Assembly: GCA_027532905.1 (NCBI GenBank)
Contig: JAPZUA010000004.1
Coordinates: forward strand, 152,001 to 216,000
DNA from: Magnetospirillum sp.
GTDB lineage: Bacteria; Pseudomonadota; Alphaproteobacteria; CACIAM-22H2
DNA length: 64,000 nucleotides
Direction of reading: 5' to 3'
Position numbers and translations under genes: made by a program. Shown piece by piece: positions 57,204 through 64,000 of this stretch (position 1 is its first letter; the number at the start of each line of letters is the position of its first letter). Below the pieces are notes generated by a model. That model ran no database searches and had not been told where the DNA came from. It was given only the letters and a program-made list of their open reading frames with translations.

Positions 57204-58352
57204 TTAACGAGAAAGCGGAAGTTCGATCGTCTGCGCCGTCACGCGCCCGCCGGGGCGCACGCGCTGCAGACCGACCACGACGATGCGCTCGCTGCCGTCG
57301 AGGCCGGTGCGCACGATGCGGTAGCCGTCGATGCGCGGACCCGGACGGATCAGCCGGATCGCGACCGACCCGTCGTCGGCCACGACCCACACGAAACGCC
57401 GGTCCTGGTCCGCGCCGATCGCCTCTTCGGGGATCAGCACGGCTTTGTAGGGATTGGAGCCCGGCACCTGCACGCGGCCGAACAGGCCCGGCGTCAGCAG
57501 CCCGTCTTTGTTGGGGAAGGTAGCGCGCGCGCGCATGGTGCCGCTCGCAGGATCGATGCGGTTGTCGAGGAACTCGAGCCGCCCGATGCGCGGCATGTCG
57601 CGCTCGTCGAGCAGGCCTGCGCGCACGTCGAAACCCGCACCGGCGCGGCCCGATTGCTGCTCGCCCGCCTGCACGCGGCGCGTGTAGGCGATGTAGGAGC
57701 GTTCGTCGATGTCGAAATTCAGATAGATCGGATCGATCGACACGACCGTGGCCAGCAGCGTCTGGTCGGCCGTCACGAGATTGCCTTCCGAGACGAGCTT
57801 GCGGCCGATGCGCCCCGAAAGCGGGCTGCGGATTTCGGTGAAACCGAGATTGAGGCGCGCCGTTTCCTGGTCGGCGCGGAGAGCCGCAATGTCGGCCTGC
57901 GCCTGCTGGAAGGTCTGGCGCGTCTGCTCGAGCTGGCGCTCGGGTGCGGTCCCGCTGCGCGCCAGACGCTCGAAGCGCTCGAAATCGAGGCGTGCGAAAT
58001 CGAGCCGAGTCTGGGCGGCGTTGACGGCCGCCGTCGTGCGCGCGAGCGTGGACTGGTAGAGGCGCTTGTCGATCACGAACAGGAGATCGCCTTCGCGCAC
58101 GATCTGACCGTCGCGAAAGCGCACGGCTTCGAGATATCCGGATACGCGTGCGCGCAATTCCACCGCATCGGCCGCTTCGAAGCGGCCGGTATAGTCGTCC
58201 TGCTCGACGATTTCTTTGACGACGGGCTTGGCGACCGTAACCGGCGGGGCTTGCGGCGGCCCACCCTGCGCAAAAGCGCCCGGCGCGAAAGAAGTTTGCG
58301 CCCACAGAAAAGCCGCTGCCAGTGCGACCGCACCCAAAAAACGCTGCGCCAT
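57204..58352 (-). CDS. RND efflux membrane-fusion protein (AcrA type)
   Basis: 382-aa periplasmic adaptor. It has a signal peptide (cleaved near GAFAQ), a barrel-sandwich hybrid with ARVSGYLEAVRFRDGQIV and EGDLLFVIDKRLYQ, a coiled-coil hairpin (LEQTRQTFQQAQADIAALRA), and the lipoyl-like half EIRSPLSGRIGRKLVSEG. The ATG at 58352 is used because it starts the signal peptide; an upstream in-frame ATG at 58394 would add a polar lead. There is no lipobox. No TetR- or MarR-type regulator is adjacent. Confidence 0.93.
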   Translation of the reverse strand: MAQRFLGAVALAAAFLWAQTSFAPGAFAQGGPPQAPPVTVAKPVVKEIVEQDDYTGRFEAADAVELRARVSGYLEAVRFRDGQIVREGDLLFVIDKRLYQSTLARTTAAVNAAQTRLDFARLDFERFERLARSGTAPERQLEQTRQTFQQAQADIAALRADQETARLNLGFTEIRSPLSGRIGRKLVSEGNLVTADQTLLATVVSIDPIYLNFDIDERSYIAYTRRVQAGEQQSGRAGAGFDVRAGLLDERDMPRIGRLEFLDNRIDPASGTMRARATFPNKDGLLTPGLFGRVQVPGSNPYKAVLIPEEAIGADQDRRFVWVVADDGSVAIRLIRPGPRIDGYRIVRTGLDGSERIVVVGLQRVRPGGRVTAQTIELPLSR

Positions 58353-58580
58353 AATCAAGTGCCCCCATGCCGAAATCGGTTGGCGCCGCTTCATTCAGCA
58401 GGCGCCACATGGGGAACAGTTACGCGCGTTCGACGCTATTGTGCAAGCGCAGCAATTGCGAATTCTTGTCGCGTCCGCAAATAGTGGTAGCGACTTACCG
58501 ATTGGCCGCAGGCCCAGTGGGGCTATCCCCGCCGCGCGCAAACCAGAGGCTGCAGCGCGGCGGGAACGACAGCCGGAAGC

Positions 58581-58796
58581 TTAGTTCTTCTTGGGCTGTT
58601 CCTTGGCGGCGGGCGTACCCGTATGGGTGCCCGTTTCGGTCTTCTTGGCGTCGCCGGCTTTCGGCGCCGCCTGTGCCACAGACGGGGCTGCGACGGCAGG
58701 CTTTGCCGTCGGCTGCGCGGTCGGGGTCGTCTGCGCGAACGCGGCCGCCGGAACGGCCAGAGCGAGGGCGATGGCAAGAGCCGCAAACTTCTTCAT
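58581..58796 (-). CDS. Small secreted Ala/Pro/Thr/Lys-rich protein
   Basis: 71-aa product with a clear signal peptide (MKKFAALAIALALAVPAAAF) followed by a disordered, repetitive mature part of about 50 residues rich in Ala, Pro, Thr and Lys (TAQPTAKPAVAAPSVAQAAP, ending PKKN). No domain was recognised; such short secreted proteins are frequent in alphaproteobacteria. The gene stands alone between the RND operon and the next small gene; the start is fixed by the signal peptide. Confidence 0.6.
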   Translation of the reverse strand: MKKFAALAIALALAVPAAAFAQTTPTAQPTAKPAVAAPSVAQAAPKAGDAKKTETGTHTGTPAAKEQPKKN

Positions 58797-58916
58797 GGGA
58801 TGTCTCCGCTTCGTGTCGAGCGACGGCACAATACCGTCGTCGCCAAGACAAAGCGCGAGAGGCATCGGCTATTCCGCGCGCAATTGCGGCATCATTGTGG
58901 AAAAAATCACCAACCA

Positions 58917-58960
58917 CCGTCAGGCAAAAAGTCGCCCCTCGCCGTCAGGCGAAAAAGTCG
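58917..58960. repeat. Imperfect direct repeat covering the 3' end of the 68-aa gene
   Basis: CCGTCAGGCAAAAAGTCG (58917-58934) and CCGTCAGGCGAAAAAGTCG (58942-58960) differ by one inserted base and are 25 bp apart. The second copy contains the last codons and stop of the gene at 58945, and the first copy lies just outside, so the gene end was duplicated or slipped. Confidence 0.6.
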
Positions 58961-59151
58961 TACGTCTTGCCTTGGCCGAACACGACAAGGTCGGGCGCAT
59001 TGACGCGCGGTCCGTCGAAAAAACTTTTCGGCGTCCAAGGCTGGTTGTTGAAAGCGGCCACGAAGGCGCCGACCTGATAGCCCAGATCGAACTTGGCGGT
59101 TCCAGTCGAACTGGCGCCGACCCCGCTGCCCACTGCTCCAAGACCCGACAT
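58945..59151 (-). CDS. Small conserved-looking protein, function unknown
   Basis: 68-aa product starting at the ATG 59149-59151, with GGAG ten bases upstream. It opens Gly/Ser/Ala-rich (SGLGAVGSGVGASSTGTAKF), then has a denser part with FNNQPWTPKSFFDGPRVNAP and ends KTYDFFA. No domain was recognised. Its 3' end is partly repeated just downstream (see the repeat at 58917). An AT-rich stretch (59205-59225) precedes it and may hold the promoter. Confidence 0.55.
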   Translation of the reverse strand: MSGLGAVGSGVGASSTGTAKFDLGYQVGAFVAAFNNQPWTPKSFFDGPRVNAPDLVVFGQGKTYDFFA

Positions 59152-59334
59152 TCTCGACGGTCTCCGCATGAAATCCGAGCGTTTCTCGCCCAACAGGTAT
59201 TAAATACCACAAATTTTAGGTATCTGGCAAGCGGCGGTGCGGAACAAGATACCTATACTGCGCGTTGGCCTATCCGGAGCTTTGGATTGGGCGCCGATCT
59301 TTCGGTCGGGCACGCGGGCTTCGAGGAGAGGCAC

Positions 59335-59850
59335 ATGCGGCGTTTCGGTCCAGCTTTGCGCGTAGCGGCGCTCGTCGGCCTTCTGCCGGCCTGCGCTTCG
59401 GCGCAAATCCTCGACGGCCCCGGGCAGGCAGCGCTCGAAACGACGCGCTCGGGCACGGCCACGCAATGGCAGAATCCGGACAGCGGCACGGTCGAAACGA
59501 TCGTGCCCAAACCAGCCTTCAACAGCGGCGGCACCGTGTGCCGCGAATTCACCAAAACCGTGACGATCGGCGGCACGCAGCAGCAGGCCTACGGCACGGC
59601 CTGCCGCCAGCCGGACGGCACGTGGAAACTTGCGCAGCAAGAACAGCAGCCGACCGAACAGCGCTTTGTGCCGCAGCAGCAAGCGCCCGTGATCGTCGCC
59701 GCCCCGCCGCCGCGCGTGGTCTATGTCTATCCAGAGCCCTATCACCGGCCGCGGCCCTATTACTATGAGCCTTATGGCTGGCGCCCCTATCGGCCCGGCC
59801 CGTCATTCGGCTTCGGCTATGGTTTCGGCGGCCATCGCCACCATCGGTGA
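59335..59850 (+). CDS. Surface antigen-like secreted protein (RT0821/Lpp0805 type)
   Basis: 171-aa secreted protein with a signal sequence ending near LLPACASAQ. The middle holds the conserved stretch CREFTKTVTIGGTQQQAYG and ACRQPDGTWKL, seen in 17-kDa surface antigen-like proteins of alphaproteobacteria. The C-terminal 50 residues are Pro/Tyr/Gly/His-rich (YPEPYHRPRPYYYEPYGW, GFGYGFGGHRHHR), likely flexible. It stands alone; the ATG at 59335 has a GAGGAGAGG ribosome site. A lipobox reading (LLPAC) is possible, so it could be a lipoprotein. Confidence 0.8.
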   Translation: MRRFGPALRVAALVGLLPACASAQILDGPGQAALETTRSGTATQWQNPDSGTVETIVPKPAFNSGGTVCREFTKTVTIGGTQQQAYGTACRQPDGTWKLAQQEQQPTEQRFVPQQQAPVIVAAPPPRVVYVYPEPYHRPRPYYYEPYGWRPYRPGPSFGFGYGFGGHRHHR

Positions 59851-59886
59851 CGATGGGGCGCTGAAGAATAGTTCGAAAGAAAATGG

Positions 59887-59960
59887 CGCGGCCGAAGGGA
59901 TTCGAACCCCTAACCTCCAGATTCGTAGTCTGATGCTCTATCCAGTTGAGCTACGGCCGC
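59887..59960 (-). tRNA. tRNA-Arg (anticodon ACG)
   Basis: Cloverleaf on the minus strand: acceptor GCGGCCG paired to CGGCCGC, D arm GCTC/GAGC, anticodon stem TCAGA/TCTGG (one T-G pair) with loop CTACGAA giving anticodon ACG, and T arm with GGTTCGAATCC. The A34 is expected to become inosine, so it reads CGU, CGC and CGA. CCA is not encoded. Confidence 0.95.
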
Positions 59961-60316
59961 GCGGAGGCGTTTCAAACCCGATACCTTGGGGAAACGGTCG
60001 CGGACACTAGTCGAACCACCGAGCCCGTGCAAGCGTAAATGCCGAACGCCCACGCGGCCGCATTTGGGTTGCCAAACGCGCGACTAAGGCTGTGGAAAAC
60101 CGGGATAAAATCGCCGTTGCGCCAATGCGTCGCGTTGGTTACGATCCGCCGCCTTCGGGTTTTGGGGTTGAACGGCCCACCGGCCGCTTGCCTTCAGACA
60201 CCCACAAAAGTTTCACGGCGACGGCGGCGGTTGCGCTAGCGTTGCCGAGTTGCCGCCAAGAGCCAAGCCCGCCCACTGCTTTGTCCAGCACCTTTCTTTT
60301 TGAACGAGCTTGCACA
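59961..60316. other. 356-bp gap between tRNA-Arg and the 408-aa lipoprotein gene
   Basis: This gap must contain the tRNA promoter (minus strand) and the lipoprotein gene promoter (plus strand). I found no clear -35/-10 pair, repeat or hairpin, and no reading frame with coding character. An in-frame extension of the lipoprotein gene reaches 60092 but lacks a signal sequence and ribosome site, so it is not called. Confidence 0.5.
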
Positions 60317-61543
60317 ATGACCGATCGGTTCGCCCATCTCCGCAAAACTGCCTTGTTGCTGGCCCTGGGCGTGCCGCTGTCGGGCTGCAATATGGTCTCG
60401 GAAGCTTTGTGGCCGTCGCTCTCAGGCCCGAGTGCGGCACCGCAGCCGGCTTCCGTACGCCAGGACATCCCCGCTTCGGCTGCCGAGCGCCAAGCGCAGA
60501 GTGCCCCGATGCCCGGCACGACCGTGGTTGTGCCGTCGCGCGCCACAGGTGCCATCGACACGCCGGACACGGGCCGCCTGCCCGGCGGCCAGCAGACAGC
60601 CGTCGGCATTCGCGCCCAGGCGATGCGCACCGAGCTGCAAAATCTCCAGGGTGCGGTCCAGACGCGCTCGGGTGCGATCCAGCAGATGCGCGCCGACACG
60701 GTCGGCACGGCGCAGCGCTATTTCACGCTCGTGGCCGGCATCAACACGCGCCTGCAAGTGGGCACCACGCCCGGCAACCCGATCCTGCAGGCGCAATGGA
60801 CGCAAGCGGCTAGCGAACTCGACCGCCTGTCGGCCGAAATCGGCCGCTTGGCGCAGCTTTCGAGCCAGGCTGCGGGCGACGCCGCGATGGCGGCCTTCCT
60901 GCTCGACTCGACGCGCGCCGCCTATTCGCTCAACGGTGCGGTCGAAGACGACCATCGTCAGCTGGCGCTGGTCGAAGACGAAGTGAACCGCACGGTCGTG
61001 TCGATCGACCGGCTGCTCAACGAGCTCAACGAAGACATCAACCGCCAATCGACCTACGCCAGCCGCGAGCGTTCGAACCTCACGGCGCTGTCGCTTGCCA
61101 TCCGCAACGGCGAATTGTTCGGTTCCGGCCTCAACAACCGCGCCTTCACGAACGTCGCACCCGCCGACGGCAGCCCGGCGATGCTGGGCGTTGCTCCGGG
61201 CGCGCAGCCGCAAGCGGCCAACCCCGCAACGGCTGCCGCCGGTCGCCGTCCGCTCGTGGTGATCCGCTTCGACCGCGCCAACCCGTCCTACGAACAAGCG
61301 CTCTACACGGCCGTGAGCCGTGCGCTCGAGCGCAGCCCGACCGCGAATTTCGATCTCGTGGCCGTGGCGCCGACGCGCGGCGGCCAAAGCCAGGCAGCCC
61401 TCGCCGCAACCTCGGCGCGCCGCCAGGCCGAAGGCGTGATGCGCAGCCTCGGCAATATGGGCCTGCCCGCCCAGCGCATGACGCTGTCCTCGACCACGTC
61501 GGCGCAAGCGCAAGCCAACGAAGTGCATCTCTACGTGCGCTGA
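60317..61543 (+). CDS. Large predicted lipoprotein with coiled coil and C-terminal alpha/beta domain
   Basis: 408-aa product starting with a signal sequence and lipobox (VPLSGC, Cys about 24). After a Pro/Ala-rich spacer there is a long helical region (about residues 95-260; ELQNLQGAVQTRSGAIQQMR, QLALVEDEVNRTVVSIDRLL), then a Pro/Ala linker, and from about 310 an alpha/beta domain: RRPLVVIRFDRANPSYEQAL, FDLVAVAPTRGGQSQ and RRQAEGVMRSLGNMGLPAQR. The C-terminal domain resembles OmpA-type folds by layout but lacks the usual peptidoglycan-binding residues that I know. Such lipoproteins recur in Rhodospirillales. Transcription ends at the hairpin at 61581. Confidence 0.75.
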   Translation: MTDRFAHLRKTALLLALGVPLSGCNMVSEALWPSLSGPSAAPQPASVRQDIPASAAERQAQSAPMPGTTVVVPSRATGAIDTPDTGRLPGGQQTAVGIRAQAMRTELQNLQGAVQTRSGAIQQMRADTVGTAQRYFTLVAGINTRLQVGTTPGNPILQAQWTQAASELDRLSAEIGRLAQLSSQAAGDAAMAAFLLDSTRAAYSLNGAVEDDHRQLALVEDEVNRTVVSIDRLLNELNEDINRQSTYASRERSNLTALSLAIRNGELFGSGLNNRAFTNVAPADGSPAMLGVAPGAQPQAANPATAAAGRRPLVVIRFDRANPSYEQALYTAVSRALERSPTANFDLVAVAPTRGGQSQAALAATSARRQAEGVMRSLGNMGLPAQRMTLSSTTSAQAQANEVHLYVR

Positions 61544-61580
61544 GCCTTCGGGCACGGCTTTCGAGCCTGCGAACAGACAA

Positions 61581-61612
61581 AACCCCGGCCCCCTCAAAGG
61601 GCCGGGGTTTTT
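61581..61612. terminator. Bidirectional terminator between the lipoprotein and ggt genes
   Basis: AACCCCGGCCC (61581-61591) pairs with GGGCCGGGGTT (61599-61609) around a 7-base loop. TTTTTC follows on the plus strand and a TTTT run on the minus strand, so it can stop both convergent genes. Confidence 0.9.
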
Positions 61613-61629
61613 CGTTTGAGGCGCTGCCC

Positions 61630-63237
61630 CTAGAACGTGCCGACCTGGCCGTCGCTGCGCGGGTCGGTACCACCTTCGAGCAAGGCCGAACCGCCGTCGG
61701 CCGCCGGCGTGCGTACGACCATGCCGGCATGGCCCATGAGGTCCGTGTAGTCGGCAAGCGTTTCGAGATCGTGGCCCATGCCCTTCAAGGCCGCGACGAG
61801 GCCGGGGGCAAAGCGGCTTTCCAGGCGCAGCTTCGTGGTCGCCGTTCCCCAGGTGCGGCCCAGAAGCCAGCGCGGGGCCGAGATCGCTTCTTGCGGCGTG
61901 TGGCCGTACCAGGCGTAGCGCGAGAAGATCGCGGCTTGCGTCTGCGGCTGGCCGTCGCCGCCCATCGTGCCGTAGACCATCGAACGGCCGTCGTCGAAAT
62001 GCGCCATCGCGGGATTGAGCGTGTGGAAGGGCTTGCGGCCCGCCGCCAATTCCTGCGGTGCGCCCTTTTCGAGGCTGAACGAGGTGCCGCGATTCTGGAA
62101 CAGAATGCCGGTTTCGTCGCCAACCACGGCCGAGCCGAACTCCCAATAGATCGACTGGATGAAACTCGCCATGCGCCCTTGGGCGTCGATGGCGCCCATC
62201 CAAATCGTGTCGCCCTTCTGCGGCGCTTGCGGCCACGGGGCAGCGAGATGCGGATCGAACTGGGCAGCAAGTTTCGCGATCCGCGCGTCGGCCAGCAGGC
62301 TTTGCGCTTCCTGCGCCATGTAGGCCGGATCCTTCACGTGCTTGTCGCGCACGCGGAAGGCAAGCTTCGTCGCCTCGACGAGCGCATGCACGAATTCGGA
62401 CCCGTCGGCGCGCTCCGGTTTGAAGCGCGAAAAAAGGGCGAGGATCAGCAGCGACGCCAGCCCTTGCGTGGGCGGCGTCATGTTGTAAAGCCGCGCACCG
62501 GGCACGTTCACGGTGAGCGGGGTCACGATCTTGGCCTTGTGGCGCTTGTAGTCGTCGAGCGTGACGGGTGCGCCCGCGCGCTTCAGATCGGCGGCGATCG
62601 CCTCGGCCAATTTGCCGCGATAAAAGCTCTCCGTGCCTTCCGCACCGATGCGCCGCAATGTGGCCGCCAAAGCGCCTTGCACGAAGCGGCTGCCCGGCTG
62701 CGGCACCTGGCCGCCGGGCAGAAACGCTTTTTTGAAACCAGGCGAAGCTTCGCACTCGGCGCGTTTTTCGGCCGTGAAGCGCGTCTGGCTCGCGGTCGTG
62801 GGATAGCCGTTTTCGGCGTAGTAAGCACCCGGCTCGACAAGTCGAGAGAGCGGCAATTTGCCGCCGAGCGTCTTGGCGATTTCAAAGGCCGCGCCCCAGC
62901 CCGACACCGTGCCCGCAACCGTGTTGGCGGCAAGGGGCCCGCGCGAAGGGATGGTCTCGTGGCCTTGGCGCTTGTACCAGGCAGGCGACAGGACCGAGGC
63001 CGCCGCCCCGCACGCATCAATGCCGGCCACGGGCCGGCCGTCGCCCGCATCGATGAGCCAAAACCCGTCGCCGCCGATCGCGTTCATGTGCGGATAGACG
63101 ACCGGGATCGCCGCCGCCATCGCGATCATCGCTTCGACCGCGTTGCCGCCTTCGCGCAGCACTTCGAGGCCGGCTTGGCTGGCCAGATGATGCGGGGCCG
63201 TGACCATTCCGCGGTAGCCGCGCGGCGTGCTGAGCAT
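61630..63237 (-). CDS. ggt: Gamma-glutamyltransferase family protein
   Basis: 535-aa Ntn hydrolase of the gamma-glutamyltranspeptidase family, which cleaves glutathione and gamma-glutamyl peptides. N-terminal hallmarks: VTAPHHLASQAGLEVLREGG and GGNAVEAMIAMA. The self-cleaving Thr lies at GDTIWMGAIDAQGRMASFIQ (about residue 345), followed by FGSAVVGDETGILFQNRGTSF and MGGDGQPQTQ. No signal peptide is visible, unlike the E. coli enzyme, so it may be cytoplasmic or the substrate may differ. It is shorter than E. coli GGT. Confidence 0.9.
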   Translation of the reverse strand: MLSTPRGYRGMVTAPHHLASQAGLEVLREGGNAVEAMIAMAAAIPVVYPHMNAIGGDGFWLIDAGDGRPVAGIDACGAAASVLSPAWYKRQGHETIPSRGPLAANTVAGTVSGWGAAFEIAKTLGGKLPLSRLVEPGAYYAENGYPTTASQTRFTAEKRAECEASPGFKKAFLPGGQVPQPGSRFVQGALAATLRRIGAEGTESFYRGKLAEAIAADLKRAGAPVTLDDYKRHKAKIVTPLTVNVPGARLYNMTPPTQGLASLLILALFSRFKPERADGSEFVHALVEATKLAFRVRDKHVKDPAYMAQEAQSLLADARIAKLAAQFDPHLAAPWPQAPQKGDTIWMGAIDAQGRMASFIQSIYWEFGSAVVGDETGILFQNRGTSFSLEKGAPQELAAGRKPFHTLNPAMAHFDDGRSMVYGTMGGDGQPQTQAAIFSRYAWYGHTPQEAISAPRWLLGRTWGTATTKLRLESRFAPGLVAALKGMGHDLETLADYTDLMGHAGMVVRTPAADGGSALLEGGTDPRSDGQVGTF

Positions 63238-63295
63238 GGGAGGCTTGCCTTTGCTAGGGAGAAGAACCAGTCTTTTCTAATCGGGGGTTCATGCG

Positions 63296-63727
63296 ATGCG
63301 CAAAGGCTTTTTGAGCGTTTTGGTCGGTCTGTGGCTGGCTTTTCCAGCATTCGCCCAATCGCCCCTTGCCCTGGCCCCGGACGAACGCGAGGCAATCCGC
63401 AGCACGATCGAGCGGCAGATCGAAGCCTTTCGCGCCGACGACGGGGCCGCAGCCTTCGCGTTCGCGGACGCGAACATCCAAAGCATGTTCGGCAGCCCCG
63501 AACGCTTCATGGCCATGGTGCGTCAAGGCTACGCGATGATCTATCGGCCGCGCAGCTACGCGTTCGGCGACGCGAAGCCCGACGGCGGCATCGTTGCCCA
63601 GATCGTCGAGTTCGACGGGCTCGACGGCACGTCGGCAGTCGCCCTCTATTACATGGCGCGCCAGAAAGACGGCAGCTTCCGCATCGCAGGCGTCGAGCTT
63701 TTGCCCGCCAAACGCCCGGGCGTGTAG
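63296..63727 (+). CDS. DUF4864 secreted protein
   Basis: 143-aa protein with a signal peptide (about 1-21, cleaved after AFAQ). The mature domain is DUF4864-like, an NTF2-type small fold: ERQIEAFRADDGAAAFAFAD, NIQSMFGSPERFMAMVRQGY and RPRSYAFGD, with a C-terminal beta hairpin GSFRIAGVELLP. The function is unknown. Start ATG at 63296 (a second ATG at 63291 is out of frame). It lies between divergent ggt and the same-strand gpt gene, with 61 bp to gpt. Confidence 0.85.
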   Translation: MRKGFLSVLVGLWLAFPAFAQSPLALAPDEREAIRSTIERQIEAFRADDGAAAFAFADANIQSMFGSPERFMAMVRQGYAMIYRPRSYAFGDAKPDGGIVAQIVEFDGLDGTSAVALYYMARQKDGSFRIAGVELLPAKRPGV

Positions 63728-63787
63728 CGCTTGCATCGCGCGCGTGCGCGCGGCATGAAGGCGAAAGCTTCCGAACCGGAGTCGCCC

Positions 63788-64000
63788 ATGTCCAGCGCCG
63801 ACGATACCTATCGCAAGATGTTCACCGTCTCCTGGCAGGAGCTGCACCGCGACTGCAAGGCGCTCGCTTGGAAGCTGGTGGCCGGCGGCCCGTGGCGCGG
63901 CATTGTTGCCGTCACGCGCGGCGGCCTCATCCCGGCCGGCATCATCGCGCGCGAGCTCGAGTTGCGCATCATCGACACCGTGTCAATCGCCACGTACCAG
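63788..64000 (+). CDS. gpt: Xanthine-guanine phosphoribosyltransferase (5' part)
   Basis: Purine salvage enzyme; 71 codons are inside the window and the gene runs off the end. The visible part has FTVSWQELHRDCKALAWKL, WRGIVAVTRGGLIPAGIIAR (the phosphate-binding RGG segment), and ELELRIIDTVSIATY. These match the E. coli Gpt N-terminus block by block. The PRPP motif lies beyond the window. Start ATG at 63788. Confidence 0.92.
   Translation, partial: MSSADDTYRKMFTVSWQELHRDCKALAWKLVAGGPWRGIVAVTRGGLIPAGIIARELELRIIDTVSIATYQ

Noticed and set aside
63728-63787. GCGCGCGTGCGCGCG palindrome upstream of gpt
   Set aside because: It is a simple alternating purine-pyrimidine GC tract, common in such genomes, with no U-run or operator pattern.

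Overview
The window is chromosomal DNA of a GC-rich alphaproteobacterium, probably a Rhodospirillales-like lineage. The evidence is gene content and order: split F0 ATP synthase genes with paired b' and b subunits, the mutY-DUF721-dsbA-smc block, a ctaCDB-ctaG-ctaE-surf1 oxidase operon, a CcrM-type GANTC methylase, a DUF1013 (TrcR-like) regulator and type II homoserine kinase. No insertion sequence, phage, integrase, CRISPR array or rRNA was seen. Most of the window looks like core genome, with frequent ATGA/GTGA start-stop overlaps. The species call is inference.

Layout. 1-1425: divergent zur (cut by the window edge) and znuA around two zinc-regulator-like boxes. 1412-7256: mutY (minus), then DUF721, dsbA and smc. 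7309-9999: F0 operon atpI-B-E-F'-F with a promoter and a terminator. 10140-12131: chemoreceptor with a C-terminal PilZ domain. 12456-17212: glycine cleavage operon gcvT-H-PA-PB behind a tandem glycine riboswitch. 17337-18115: lipoprotein and double CDGSH protein. 18211-21277: ispH-thrB-SIMPL-rnhA. 21341-23980: DsbD-like reductase and peroxiredoxin. 24038-24616: yqgE.

24621-34699 is one long minus-strand run from ctaC through the cytochrome oxidase assembly genes into M32 peptidase, thrC and an M16 peptidase. 35047-36960: prpE. 36964-38659: divergent trcR-like regulator and an unrecognised gene, with a promoter for each and a 9-bp inverted repeat. 38758-40535: rnhB and ccrM, with three GANTC sites directly before ccrM. 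40589-43285: small unknowns, two SDR enzymes and a SnoaL-like protein.

43269-49890: operon photolyase-FAD oxidase-DUF1365-CFA-type methyltransferase-MFS-DUF3833, preceded by an extracytoplasmic-sigma-like promoter (TGATCC/CGTAAA). It looks like a light or singlet-oxygen membrane-lipid response unit. 49959-53914: PdeM-like phosphoesterase and Lhr-type helicase preceded by two adjacent diverged paralogues of unknown function. 54002-58352: RND efflux pump. 58581-64000: small secreted proteins, tRNA-Arg(ACG), a 408-aa lipoprotein, gamma-glutamyltransferase, a DUF4864 protein and the start of gpt.

The best leads for something undescribed are the paralogue pair coupled to the Lhr/PdeM genes, the orphan gene at 37790 with its operator-like repeat, and the photolyase/lipid operon with its promoter.
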